The notes under the pieces are model-generated. The model was given only the letters and a program-made list of their open reading frames with translations. It made no database searches and was not told the origin of the DNA. This document shows, piece after piece, positions 51,789 to 60,669 of a stretch of 64,000 nt of DNA (positions are counted from its first letter, which is position 1; each line of letters begins with the position of its first letter). The stretch lies in contig CAKSDZ010000004.1 of assembly GCA_934446365.1 (NCBI GenBank), positions 124,001 to 188,000 of the forward strand. The letters are read 5' to 3'. This DNA comes from an uncultured Eubacteriales bacterium. GTDB lineage: Bacteria > Bacillota > Clostridia > Oscillospirales > CAG-272. The position numbers were made by a program, and so were the translations under genes.

Positions 51789-53057
51789 ATGAAAAAAGAA
51801 ATCAAAAAATCACTGTTTGCCTTTTTGACGATTCTCCTGACGGTTGCTTTCTGCACCTTGATCGCAGGATGCGCAGGGAATGGCGAAGCCGATTCGACGC
51901 CGATCGGAACCATTCCGCCGGAAACAACCGCTACGACACAGGGAGAAAATCCGCCGGAAACGACGGGAAATACGAGCACTTCGTCCGAAGATACAACCGG
52001 CGGCGGGACGCCGATCATTCCTCCTGTGGGAAGCTACATAAATCCGCTCACCGGAATCCCGACAACCAAGGATCTTTCCAATACGAAGCCGCTTGCGATT
52101 GTTGTGGACAACATCAAGAGCAGCTACGCCCGTCAGACGGGATTGGATCAGGCCGATATCCTTTATGAGGCGCTGGTGGCGCCCGGTATTACCCGCTTTT
52201 TGATGGTGGTTGCCGACTATACGACGGTTGACAGCGTCTGCAATATCCGTTCGGGAAGAGATTATCACCTGGATCTTGCGGCATATCACAACGCGGTGCT
52301 CATGTGCCATGGCGGATCCAAGACCGTGCATTATGATTTTTATCAGATGGCGGCGGACAGACTTGGCAGCCGTTGGGGCTTTATCGATACGCAGCAGGAA
52401 TATTGGTTTGCCACCGTCGAGGCCGGCAACAAATACGGGACGATCACTCACTATGAGGAGCGTCTGCCCGAGCTCAAATACGATACGCTGTTCAAGCCGG
52501 CGGCGCTGACGGCGCTTCTCAATTCCAAATCCGCATATTTTGTAAAGGCCGGCGGTACCATTACAGGCACGCCGAAGCAGAGCCTCAAATTTGTCGATTA
52601 CGGTACGACGAAATCGATGGCGGGCGCTTCCAGTGCGACGACGATCAATTTGGAATTTACCTGTCAGGGCGTTTCTCTTGCCGGAAAAAAGGTAAGTTTC
52701 CGTTATGATGCGACGACGGATAAATACCTGCGTTTCCAGGACGGCGCAGCGCATGTGGATTCCGAGACGAACAAGCAGCTTTCCTTCACCAATGTGATTA
52801 CGCTCTTTACGGATGTCGAGAATGTGAAAAGCGGCATTTCCAGCGACCCGGATATGACCCTTGTTGAGACGCGTGGCAGCGGTACGGGCTATTATTTCTA
52901 CGGCGGCAAGGTGATTCAGATCACATGGCGTTCCGACGGTTCAACACTCACATTGACGGATCCGCTCGGAAATGAGTTAACACTTGCGACCGGAAACACC
53001 TATATCGGTTATCTCGATAACGACTATATTTACGGTGGTACGACTTTCTGGAGCTGA
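51789..53057 (+). CDS. DUF3048 (YerB-like) lipoprotein
   Basis: A 422-residue exported lipoprotein: signal peptide, lipobox LIAGC with Cys28, a Thr/Pro/Glu-rich spacer to about 85, then the DUF3048 region. It includes NPLTGIPTTKDLSNTKPLAIVVDNIKSSYARQTGLDQADILYEALV, ITRFLMVVADY, RSGRDYHLDLA and a C-terminal part (KVIQITWRSDGSTLTLTDPLGNELTL, TYIGYLD) like DUF3048_C. YerB-like proteins are common in Bacillota and their function is not established. The start is set at 51789 after GGGAGGTTCAA. A terminator follows. Confidence 0.9.
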   Translation: MKKEIKKSLFAFLTILLTVAFCTLIAGCAGNGEADSTPIGTIPPETTATTQGENPPETTGNTSTSSEDTTGGGTPIIPPVGSYINPLTGIPTTKDLSNTKPLAIVVDNIKSSYARQTGLDQADILYEALVAPGITRFLMVVADYTTVDSVCNIRSGRDYHLDLAAYHNAVLMCHGGSKTVHYDFYQMAADRLGSRWGFIDTQQEYWFATVEAGNKYGTITHYEERLPELKYDTLFKPAALTALLNSKSAYFVKAGGTITGTPKQSLKFVDYGTTKSMAGASSATTINLEFTCQGVSLAGKKVSFRYDATTDKYLRFQDGAAHVDSETNKQLSFTNVITLFTDVENVKSGISSDPDMTLVETRGSGTGYYFYGGKVIQITWRSDGSTLTLTDPLGNELTLATGNTYIGYLDNDYIYGGTTFWS

Positions 53058-53069
53058 CGGAAAATTTTC

Positions 53070-53103
53070 AAGACGGGACATGCAAAATGTCCCGTCTTTT
53101 TTT
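53070..53103 (+). terminator. terminator after the DUF3048 gene
   Basis: AAGACGGGACAT/ATGTCCCGTCTT with a five-base loop, followed by a run of T. Confidence 0.9.
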
Positions 53104-53148
53104 GCAGACAGGTGGGAAATGCCGGCTCGCTTCCGTGCGCCCGGTCCC

Positions 53149-53277
53149 GCCGGCGCAGCCGGCTGCGCGGGAGCGGGGATTTCACGGGTGCCGGAATCCT
53201 TGCTGATGATGGGAAGAAAAACGGGAGGCTTGCTTTTTTTGATGCGCTCCCGCGGTTCACGGATGGAATCCGTGAAC
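53149..53277. other. GC-rich sequence with several perfect stems
   Basis: GCCGGC pairs with GCCGGC around three bases near 53149-53163; CGCGGGAGCG (53166-53175) is exactly complementary to CGCTCCCGCG (53245-53254); right after it GTTCACGGAT pairs with ATCCGTGAAC (53255-53277, three-base loop). It has no promoter of its own that I can see. It may be a decayed element or structured RNA. Confidence 0.4.
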
Positions 53278-53348
53278 GGGGACCGGGCATGTGCGAAAAT
53301 GGATGGGGATAACGGAAAGAATAAAACAAAATATTTTTGATACCGCTA

Positions 53349-53377
53349 TTGACAGGATTCGGCGGGCGTGCTATAAT
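53349..53377 (+). promoter_or_regulatory. sigma-A promoter of the pyr operon
   Basis: TTGACA (53349-53354), 17 bp, TATAAT (53372-53377). The predicted leader to pyrC is about 145 nt. Confidence 0.85.
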
Positions 53378-53411
53378 GTTAACAATAAATCTTTAAGTGG
53401 GTACGGAGCTG

Positions 53412-53500
53412 CCGACAAGATTTTGCATAACGGAGGATTTTCCCCGGAATCGGGGTGATTTTTTGCCGCGCAAAACTTGTCGGATGGACAAGCTTTTTTA
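53412..53500 (+). promoter_or_regulatory. attenuator-like leader of the pyr operon
   Basis: A terminator hairpin CTTGTC/GACAAG (53476-53492) followed by a T-run stands 28 bp before pyrC. Its 5' arm is also part of GCAAAACTTGTCGG (53470-53483), which can pair with CCGACAAGATTTTGC (53412-53426, one bulged A). Both pairings cannot exist together, so the upstream pairing would act as an antiterminator. A small hairpin CCCCG/CGGGG (53442-53455) lies between. The usual PyrR-binding sequence is not seen. The signal is unknown; a pyrimidine nucleotide is the obvious candidate. Confidence 0.65.
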
Positions 53501-53527
53501 TTATCCGGAACAGAAAGGTTGCGTTTT

Positions 53528-54772
53528 ATGCTTACGGTTTTGAAAAATGCGGCGGTATATGAGGACGGCGTGATTCGGAAAAGGGAGCTTCTTTTCGACG
53601 GTGTCTCTCTTTCCTCTTTTTCCGGTGAGAATTTGACGGGAGATTCCGTTTCTTATTTCGATCATGCGTTGATTTTACCCGGCTTTTGCGATGTGCATGT
53701 GCATTTCCGAGAGCCGGGCTTTTCTTATAAAGAGGATATCGCAAGCGGTACGGCGGCGGCGGCGCATGGCGGCTATACGGCGGTTTGTACGATGCCGAAT
53801 CTCTCTCCCGCGCCGGATTCTGTGGAGAATTTGAAGGTTCAGACGGATGCGATTGCATGCCGCGCCCGGATTCCCGTATATCCTTACGGGACGATTACAA
53901 AAGGAGAGCTTGGAAAAGCGCTTTCCGATATGGAGGAGCTTGCGGGTTCGGTGGTCGCCTTTTCCGACGACGGACGCGGCGTCCAAAGCGGGGATATGAT
54001 GGAAGCGGCGATGAAAAAGGCGAAGTCGCTCGGGAAAATCGTCGCCGCCCATTGTGAGGACAATTCGCTCCTTTTCGGCGGGTATATTCATGACGGCGTA
54101 TACGCGAGGACACACGGACACCGCGGGATTTCGTCCGAAAGCGAATGGCGGCAGATCGAACGCGACCTTGACTTGGCGGAAAAAACGGGCTGCGCTTATC
54201 ATGTCTGCCATATCTCGACGGCGGAGAGCGTGGCGCTCATCCGCACCGCCAAAGCGCGCGGCGTGGACGTCACCTGTGAGACCGCGCCGCACTATCTTGT
54301 GCTGGACGAAAATGCTCTCGAAGAGGATGGGCGCTTCAAGATGAATCCGCCTCTGCGCGCCGCCCGCGACCGCGAAGCGCTGCTTGCGGGAATCGCGGAT
54401 GGGACAATCGATATGATTGCAACGGATCATGCGCCGCACAGCGCGGAGGAAAAATCACGCGGACTTGAAAAGAGCGCGATGGGCATTGTGGGACTGGAAA
54501 CTGCGTTTCCCGTTCTATATACAAACCTTGTGAAAAAAGGAATCCTGACGCTGGAAAGGCTTGTCGAGCTGATGTCGGTAAATCCGCGGAGGCGGTTCCG
54601 CATTCCATCCGACCCCGGCTTCTGCATTTGGGATGTCGAACACGAATATGAGATCGATCCCGATGCGTTTTTGTCCCGCGGACGGAGTACGCCTTTTGCG
54701 GGAAATCAGGTTTTCGGAAAATGTCTTGCGACAGTATACGGAGGAAAAACGGTATGGCAAAGCAAATCATGA
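53528..54772 (+). CDS. pyrC: dihydroorotase
   Basis: A 414-residue zinc amidohydrolase that closes carbamoyl aspartate to dihydroorotate. The metal motif DVHVHFREPG (His57, His59) is followed by MPNLSPAPDS, a central metal-site region with HCEDNSLLFGG, and the late IATDHAPHSAEEK motif. It belongs to the class I type common in Gram-positive pyr operons. It is first in the operon behind the leader. The start at 53528 has only an AAAGG site. The carA start overlaps its end. Confidence 0.94.
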   Translation: MLTVLKNAAVYEDGVIRKRELLFDGVSLSSFSGENLTGDSVSYFDHALILPGFCDVHVHFREPGFSYKEDIASGTAAAAHGGYTAVCTMPNLSPAPDSVENLKVQTDAIACRARIPVYPYGTITKGELGKALSDMEELAGSVVAFSDDGRGVQSGDMMEAAMKKAKSLGKIVAAHCEDNSLLFGGYIHDGVYARTHGHRGISSESEWRQIERDLDLAEKTGCAYHVCHISTAESVALIRTAKARGVDVTCETAPHYLVLDENALEEDGRFKMNPPLRAARDREALLAGIADGTIDMIATDHAPHSAEEKSRGLEKSAMGIVGLETAFPVLYTNLVKKGILTLERLVELMSVNPRRRFRIPSDPGFCIWDVEHEYEIDPDAFLSRGRSTPFAGNQVFGKCLATVYGGKTVWQSKS

Positions 54773-55842
54773 GAAAGCTCGTCCTTGAGGACGGCAGCGA
54801 ATATTACGGTTACGGCTTCGGCGCGGATACCGACCGCGTATGTGAAATCGTATTCAATACCTCTATGGTTGGATATCAGGAGATCGTTTCGGATCCCTCC
54901 TATACCAATCAAATGGTCGTCATGACCTATCCGCTCATCGGCAACTACGGCATCACGGACGAGGACTACGAGACGAAAAGTCCGACAATCGGCGGTCTTA
55001 TCGTGAGAGAGTACAACGATTTGCCCTCGAATTTCCGGTACACGAAAACCTTGTCGGAGACGATGGAGGAATATCACATTCCGGGAATTTCCGGCATCGA
55101 CACGCGCTGTCTTACGCGCAGCATCCGCGATCTCGGCTCGCGCCGTGTGCTCATCACCTCGCCGGATATGCCTAAGGAGGAGGCACTACGTATTATTGCA
55201 CAGACGCCGGTGCCGCACGACGCCGTTTCCCGCGTCAGCTGCCGCAAGCGCTGGTACTCCCGCACGGCGAACGCGAAATACAATGTTGTCGCCGTCGATT
55301 GCGGCATCAAGCTCAATATCATACGTTCTCTCAATGCGAGAGGCTGTAATGTGACGGTCGTGCCGTGGAACACCGCGCCCGCCGAGGTGGAGAGCATGAA
55401 GCCGGACGGTATCTTCCTTTCCAATGGTCCGGGCGACCCGGAGGATGTGACGCCGGTGATCGAGCTTATTCGCGCTCTGCGCGGGAAATATCCGATATTC
55501 GGCATCTGCCTCGGTCATCAGATGATTAGCCTTGCTTATGGGGCGAAGACATATAAGTTAAAATTCGGACACCGCGGCGGCAATCATCCCGTGAAGAATC
55601 TTTTGACGGGAAAAATCGAGATTACCTCTCAAAACCACAGCTATGCAGTGGATAAGGCGAGCGTTGCGGGAACGGGACTTGAAGTCACGCATGTCAATCT
55701 GCTCGACGATACGGTAGAGGGAGTGCGGTGCGTGCGCGACCGGGTTTTCTCGGTGCAGTACCATCCGGAAAGCGCGCCCGGCCCGCAGGACAGCGCCTAC
55801 CTGTTCGATGAATTTATTGCGCTTATGAAGGAGGGCAACTGA
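54754..55842 (+). CDS. carA: carbamoyl-phosphate synthase small subunit (glutaminase)
   Basis: A 362-residue subunit that takes ammonia from glutamine for carbamoyl phosphate. An N-terminal small-subunit domain (LVLEDGSEYYGYGFG, GYQEIVSDPSYTNQMVVMTYPLIGNYG) is followed by a class I glutamine amidotransferase with FLSNGPGDPED, the nucleophile Cys in FGICLGHQMISLAYG (about residue 252), and QYHPESAPGP with the catalytic His. The start at 54754 lies inside the pyrC end with GGAGG before it. carB follows after one base. Confidence 0.95.
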   Translation: MAKQIMRKLVLEDGSEYYGYGFGADTDRVCEIVFNTSMVGYQEIVSDPSYTNQMVVMTYPLIGNYGITDEDYETKSPTIGGLIVREYNDLPSNFRYTKTLSETMEEYHIPGISGIDTRCLTRSIRDLGSRRVLITSPDMPKEEALRIIAQTPVPHDAVSRVSCRKRWYSRTANAKYNVVAVDCGIKLNIIRSLNARGCNVTVVPWNTAPAEVESMKPDGIFLSNGPGDPEDVTPVIELIRALRGKYPIFGICLGHQMISLAYGAKTYKLKFGHRGGNHPVKNLLTGKIEITSQNHSYAVDKASVAGTGLEVTHVNLLDDTVEGVRCVRDRVFSVQYHPESAPGPQDSAYLFDEFIALMKEGN

Positions 55843-55843
55843 C

Positions 55844-58800
55844 ATGCCGAAAAGAAACGATTTGAAGAAAATACTGGTGATCGGCTCCGGTCCGATCGTC
55901 ATCGGGCAGGCGGCGGAATTTGATTACGCCGGCACACAGGCATGTCTTGCGCTGAAAGAAGAGGGCTATGAGGTCGTGCTCTGCAACTCCAATCCGGCGA
56001 CGATCATGACGGATACCTCCATCGCGGATAAAATCTATATGGAGCCGCTGACGCTCGAATATATCGCCAAGATTCTCCGGTATGAGCGTCCGGATGCGAT
56101 TGTGCCCGGCATCGGCGGACAGACGGGGCTCAACCTCGCGATGCAGCTCGAGAAAAAGGGCGTGCTGCGCGAATGTCAGGTCGAGCTGCTCGGCACGAGC
56201 AGCGAGAGCATCGAGCGCGCCGAGGACAGAGAAAAATTCAAGGAGCTTTGCGAGGAGCTTGGCGAGCCGGTGCTGCCGTCTCTCATCGCGCATACCATTG
56301 AGGAAGGGCTTGCCGCGGCGGCAGAGATCGGTTATCCGGTCGTGCTGCGCCCCGCGTTCACGCTCGGCGGCACGGGCGGCGGCTTTGCCGACGACGAGGC
56401 AGAATGCCGGGAGCTTCTCAAAAACGCCTTAAAGCTTTCTCCCGTGCATGAGGTGCTGGTGGAAAAGAGCATCAAGGGCTATAAGGAAATCGAATATGAG
56501 GTCATGCGCGATTCCAATGACACGGCGATCACCATTTGTAATATGGAGAATGTCGATCCCGTCGGCATCCATACGGGCGATTCCATCGTCGTGTGTCCGA
56601 GCCAGACGCTGACCAACAAGGAATACCACATGCTGCGGGACAGCGCGCTGAAAATCATCCGTGCGCTGAAAATCGAAGGCGGCTGCAATGTGCAGTTCGC
56701 GCTCGACCCGCATTCTTTTCAGTATTATCTCATCGAAGTCAATCCGCGCGTATCGCGCTCCTCCGCGCTCGCTTCCAAGGCGAGCGGATATCCGATTGCG
56801 CGCGTTTCCGCGAAAATCGCGGTCGGCATGACGCTCGACGAGATTGCCATCGCGAACACGCCCGCTTCCTTTGAGCCGACGCTCGACTATGTGGTGACGA
56901 AGATGCCTCGCTTCCCGTTCGATAAATTCGCGGCGGCGAACAACAAGCTTTCCACGCAGATGAAGGCGACGGGCGAGGTCATGAGCATCGGGCGCACGAT
57001 TGAAGAAAGCCTGCTCAAAGCGGTGCGTTCGCTGGAAATCGGCATTTGTCACCTTTATATGGGCAAATTCGACACACAGACGACGGACGCGCTGATGGAA
57101 TATATCAAAATCGGGACGGACGACCGCATCTGCGCGATTGCGGAGCTGATCCGCCGCGGCGTCGATATCGGCCTTATCTGCTATGCGACGAAAATCGACA
57201 TGCTGTTCCTTGAAAAGGTGAAAAATATCGTGTCGATGGAAAACGAGCTTTCGGGGGCGCCGCAGGACATCGGGGTGCTTCGCGAAGCGAAAAGGATGGG
57301 CTTTTCCGATAAATTTATCGCGAAGCTCTGGGGATGCCGGGAGCTTGACGTCTATCATATGCGGGAGCGCGAGGGGATTTTCCCGGTCTACAAGATGATC
57401 GATACCTGCGCTTCCGAGTTTGAAAGCTATATCCCGTATTTCTATTCGACCTATGAATCCGAAAACGAATCCGTCGTTTCCGACAAAAAGAAGATTATTG
57501 TGCTCGGTTCCGGTCCTATCCGCATCGGGCAGGGCGTGGAGTTCGATTATTCCACCGTCCATGCGGTGAAAACCATCAAAGCGTCCGGCTATGAGGCGAT
57601 TATCATCAACAACAATCCGGAGACGGTTTCCACGGACTATACGACCTCGGACAAGCTCTATTTTGAGCCGCTCTGCGTCGAGGACGTGATGAACATCGTC
57701 CGCCTTGAAAATCCGGAGGGCGTCATTGCCTCGCTCGGCGGTCAGACCGCCATCAACCTTGCGGAACCGCTGCGCGAGCGCGGTGTGACGATTATCGGCA
57801 CCGACTGCGATGCCATCGAAAAAGCGGAGAACCGCGACGCTTTTGAAAAAGTGCTGGAAGCGCTCCATATTCCGCAGCCGGAGGGCAGAGCGGTTACGAA
57901 AATCGAAGACGGCGTCGCCGCCGCGGCGAAAATCGGCTATCCCGTGCTGGTTCGTCCGTCGTTTGTGCTCGGCGGACGCGCGATGCAGATTGTCGCGGAC
58001 GAGGCGGGACTGCGTCATTATCTGAAAACGGCGGTCGAAATCGACGAGGACAAGCCGGTCCTCGTGGATAAATACATTCAGGGCAAGGAGGTCGAGGTCG
58101 ACGCGGTCTGCGACGGCACGGATGTGTTCGTGCCCGGCATCATGGAGCTTGTCGAGCGCACGGGCATCCACAGCGGCGACTCCATCAGCGTCTATCCGTC
58201 GTTCAGCATCTCCGGCAAGGTAAAAGAGACCATTCTCGACTACACGAAAAAGCTCGGACTCGGCATCGGCATCATCGGGCTTTACAACATTCAGTTTATC
58301 GTCGATAAGGACGAAAACGTCTTTATCATCGAGGTCAATCCGCGCTCGTCCCGCACAGTGCCGTTTATCTCGAAATCGACGGGATACAGCCTTGCCGATA
58401 TCGGCACGCGCGTCATTCTCGGCAAAAGCCTGCGCGAGCAGGGAATCACGTCGATTTATCCCGCGGAGAAAAAGCGCTGGTATGTCAAGGCGCCGGCTTT
58501 CTCTTTCTCCAAGCTGCGCGGGCTTGACGCCTACCTCAGCCCGGAGATGAAGTCGACCGGCGAGGCGATCGGCTATGACAACAGCTTGACGCGCGCGCTC
58601 TATAAGGCGCTGCAAGCCTCGGGCACCAATGTCATGAACTATGGCACGGTGTTCTGCACGATTGCGGACAAGGACAAGGAGGAGGCGCTGCCGCTGATTC
58701 GCCGTTTCTACAATATGGGCTTCAACATTCAGGCGACGGCGGGAACGGCGAAATTCCTGAAAGCGCACGGTGTGCGCACCCATGCGGTGCGCAAGCTCAG

Positions 58801-59023
58801 CGAGGGCAGCGAGGAGATTCTCGATTCCATCCGCCAAGGATATGTCAACTATATCATCAATACGCGCGATATGAATTCCTCCGGCGTGCTTTCCGACGGA
58901 TATGAAATCCGCCAATGCGCGGTGGAAAACAACGTGACGATGTTCACGGCGCTCGACACGGTCAAGGTGCTGCTCGACGTGCTCGAAGAGATGACGCTCG
59001 GCATCTCCACCATCGACGCATGA
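55844..59023 (+). CDS. carB: carbamoyl-phosphate synthase large subunit
   Basis: A 1059-residue ATP-grasp enzyme made of two homologous halves. Each half begins with a Rossmann-like SGPIVIGQAAEFDY or SGPIRIGQGVEFDY segment and a PGIGGQTGLNLA or SLGGQTAINLA loop, then an ATP-grasp domain with HPVVLRPAF-like and YPVLVRPSF motifs and IEVNPR or IEVNPRSSR. The C-terminal 130 residues are the MGS-like allosteric domain (YNMGFNIQATAGTAKFLKAHG). Length is standard. RBS AAGGAGGGC. It supplies carbamoyl phosphate to PyrB and possibly to arginine synthesis. Confidence 0.96.
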   Translation: MPKRNDLKKILVIGSGPIVIGQAAEFDYAGTQACLALKEEGYEVVLCNSNPATIMTDTSIADKIYMEPLTLEYIAKILRYERPDAIVPGIGGQTGLNLAMQLEKKGVLRECQVELLGTSSESIERAEDREKFKELCEELGEPVLPSLIAHTIEEGLAAAAEIGYPVVLRPAFTLGGTGGGFADDEAECRELLKNALKLSPVHEVLVEKSIKGYKEIEYEVMRDSNDTAITICNMENVDPVGIHTGDSIVVCPSQTLTNKEYHMLRDSALKIIRALKIEGGCNVQFALDPHSFQYYLIEVNPRVSRSSALASKASGYPIARVSAKIAVGMTLDEIAIANTPASFEPTLDYVVTKMPRFPFDKFAAANNKLSTQMKATGEVMSIGRTIEESLLKAVRSLEIGICHLYMGKFDTQTTDALMEYIKIGTDDRICAIAELIRRGVDIGLICYATKIDMLFLEKVKNIVSMENELSGAPQDIGVLREAKRMGFSDKFIAKLWGCRELDVYHMREREGIFPVYKMIDTCASEFESYIPYFYSTYESENESVVSDKKKIIVLGSGPIRIGQGVEFDYSTVHAVKTIKASGYEAIIINNNPETVSTDYTTSDKLYFEPLCVEDVMNIVRLENPEGVIASLGGQTAINLAEPLRERGVTIIGTDCDAIEKAENRDAFEKVLEALHIPQPEGRAVTKIEDGVAAAAKIGYPVLVRPSFVLGGRAMQIVADEAGLRHYLKTAVEIDEDKPVLVDKYIQGKEVEVDAVCDGTDVFVPGIMELVERTGIHSGDSISVYPSFSISGKVKETILDYTKKLGLGIGIIGLYNIQFIVDKDENVFIIEVNPRSSRTVPFISKSTGYSLADIGTRVILGKSLREQGITSIYPAEKKRWYVKAPAFSFSKLRGLDAYLSPEMKSTGEAIGYDNSLTRALYKALQASGTNVMNYGTVFCTIADKDKEEALPLIRRFYNMGFNIQATAGTAKFLKAHGVRTHAVRKLSEGSEEILDSIRQGYVNYIINTRDMNSSGVLSDGYEIRQCAVENNVTMFTALDTVKVLLDVLEEMTLGISTIDA

Positions 59024-59032
59024 GGTGACAAA

Positions 59033-59764
59033 ATGACAGAAGGCTTCTATGAAATCCGCTCCAATGTCAAAATTGCGAGGGATGTTTATGAAATGACGCT
59101 CGCGGGTGATACGTCCGCCGTTACGGTGCCCGGGCAGTTTATCAATATCAAGCTCGACGGACTTTTTCTCCGCCGTCCGATTTCGGTCTGCGACTGGGAT
59201 GCGGAGACGATAACAATCCTTTATAAGGTCGTCGGGGCGGGAACGGAAAAAATGGCGGAGATGACGGCGGGGACGACGCTTGATATCCTCGTGGGGCTTG
59301 GCAACGGCTTCGATATGACAAAATCCGGAGAGATGCCGCTGCTTGTCGGCGGCGGCGTCGGTACGCCGCCGATGTATGGGCTTTGCAGGCGGCTTATCGC
59401 CGCCGGCAAAATGCCGACGGTGATTCTCGGCTTCGCTTCGGCGGCGGATGTGCTGTATGAGGAAAAATTCCGTGCGCTGGGCGCGGAGGTGCGCGCTGCG
59501 ACAGCCGACGGAAGCCACGGGCTCTGCGGTTTTGTGACCGATGCGATGGCGGGAATCCGGTATTCGTACTTCTACGCCTGCGGGCCGGTTCCGATGCTGC
59601 GCGCCGTCTCGGACGCATCCCTCTCGGACGGACAGCTCAGCTTCGAGGAGCGCATGGGCTGCGGCTTCGGCGCCTGTATGGGCTGCTCCTGCAAGACAAA
59701 ATACGGAAATAAGAGAATCTGCCGGGACGGCCCGGTGCTGGAAAAGGGGGAGGTCATATGGTGA
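59033..59764 (+). CDS. pyrK: dihydroorotate dehydrogenase electron-transfer subunit
   Basis: A 243-residue ferredoxin-reductase-like protein with FAD and a 2Fe-2S cluster. It has a FAD domain (PGQFINIKLDGLFLRRPISVCDWD), GGGVGTPPMYGLCRRL for NAD binding, and the C-terminal cluster motif CGFGACMGCSCK...C. It passes electrons from PyrD to NAD+. The stop overlaps the start of pyrD by seven bases, fitting equal amounts of the two subunits. Confidence 0.95.
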   Translation: MTEGFYEIRSNVKIARDVYEMTLAGDTSAVTVPGQFINIKLDGLFLRRPISVCDWDAETITILYKVVGAGTEKMAEMTAGTTLDILVGLGNGFDMTKSGEMPLLVGGGVGTPPMYGLCRRLIAAGKMPTVILGFASAADVLYEEKFRALGAEVRAATADGSHGLCGFVTDAMAGIRYSYFYACGPVPMLRAVSDASLSDGQLSFEERMGCGFGACMGCSCKTKYGNKRICRDGPVLEKGEVIW

Positions 59765-60669
59765 ACACAAAAGTGCGCCTTTGCGGGATACCGCTTGATA
59801 ATCCGGTGATTCCCGCGAGCGGAACGTTCGGCTACGGCTATGAATTTGCCGAGCTTTACGATATTGGCTGCCTCGGCACCTTTTCCTTTAAGGGAACGAC
59901 AAGGGAGCCGCGCTTCGGCAATCCTACGCCGCGCATCGCGGAATGTCCGGGCGGGATGCTCAACGCGGTGGGACTTCAAAATCCGGGTGTGGATGCGGTC
60001 ATTGCGGAGGAGCTGCCGCGCCTTGCGAAATGCTTTCACAAGCCGGTCATGGCGAACGTCAGCGGCTTTTCGGAGACGGAATATGTCGAGGTCTGCGAAA
60101 AACTGGATGCGGTGCCGCAGGTCGGCTGGATTGAGGTCAACATCTCCTGCCCGAACGTACACGGCGGCGGCATGAGCTTCGGCACGTCCTGCGAGGCCGC
60201 AGGAAACATTACGGCAGCGGTGCGCCGTGCGGTAAAAAAGCCGCTCATCATCAAGCTTTCACCGAATGTGACGGATATCGTTTCCATCGCCAAGGCCTGC
60301 GAGGCGGCAGGCGCGGACGGAATCAGCCTCATCAACACGCTTCTCGGCATGCGGATCGATCTGAAAAAACGAAAACCGGTACTCGCCAACGGGACGGGCG
60401 GTTTTTCCGGACCGGCCGTCTTTCCGGTGGCGGTGCGCATGGTCTATCAGGTCTATGAGGCGGTGAAAATTCCGATTGTCGGGATGGGCGGCGTTTCCTC
60501 GGCACAGGACGTGGTGGAAATGATGCTCGCGGGTGCGACGGCCGTCGAGGTGGGCGCCGCGAATCTTGTGGATCCCTATGCCTGCCGCGATATCATAGCC
60601 GACTTGCCGCGGGTTATGGAAAAATACGGAATCGAAAATTTAACGGATATCATAGGAGGTGCGCATTAA
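59758..60669 (+). CDS. pyrD: dihydroorotate dehydrogenase, class 1B catalytic subunit
   Basis: A 303-residue FMN TIM-barrel enzyme that oxidises dihydroorotate to orotate. Family features: PVIPASGTFGYG, GTFSFKGTTREPRFGNPTPRIAE, the Cys-type catalytic loop EVNISCPNVHGGG, KLSPNVTDI, INTLLGMRIDL and GMGGVSSAQDVVEMMLAGATAVEVGAA. Cys as catalytic base and the adjacent pyrK mark the NAD-linked 1B class. GGGGGAGGTC stands before the start. It is followed without a gap by pyrF. Confidence 0.96.
   Translation: MVNTKVRLCGIPLDNPVIPASGTFGYGYEFAELYDIGCLGTFSFKGTTREPRFGNPTPRIAECPGGMLNAVGLQNPGVDAVIAEELPRLAKCFHKPVMANVSGFSETEYVEVCEKLDAVPQVGWIEVNISCPNVHGGGMSFGTSCEAAGNITAAVRRAVKKPLIIKLSPNVTDIVSIAKACEAAGADGISLINTLLGMRIDLKKRKPVLANGTGGFSGPAVFPVAVRMVYQVYEAVKIPIVGMGGVSSAQDVVEMMLAGATAVEVGAANLVDPYACRDIIADLPRVMEKYGIENLTDIIGGAH

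Larger units (their letters stand above)
53058..53527. other. 470-bp region between the DUF3048 gene and pyrC
   Basis: Holds a terminator (53070-53103), a GC-rich structured stretch (53149-53277), the pyr promoter (53349-53377) and an attenuator-like leader (53412-53500). Reading frames on both strands are short and have no family match. Confidence 0.7.

Noticed and set aside
53385..53527. PyrR-binding loop in the pyr leader
   Set aside because: The conserved AGAGAGGCT-type sequence is missing, so only the two alternative hairpins are claimed.
53484..53543. Leader peptide starting at ATG 53484 and overlapping the pyrC start
   Set aside because: Only 19 codons, no convincing ribosome site, and no pyrimidine-related codon bias; kept out as a feature.
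56429..59770. A 1113-codon open frame on the minus strand opposite carB and pyrK
   Set aside because: It mirrors the GC-rich codon pattern of carB, has no family motifs, and carB on the other strand is certain.
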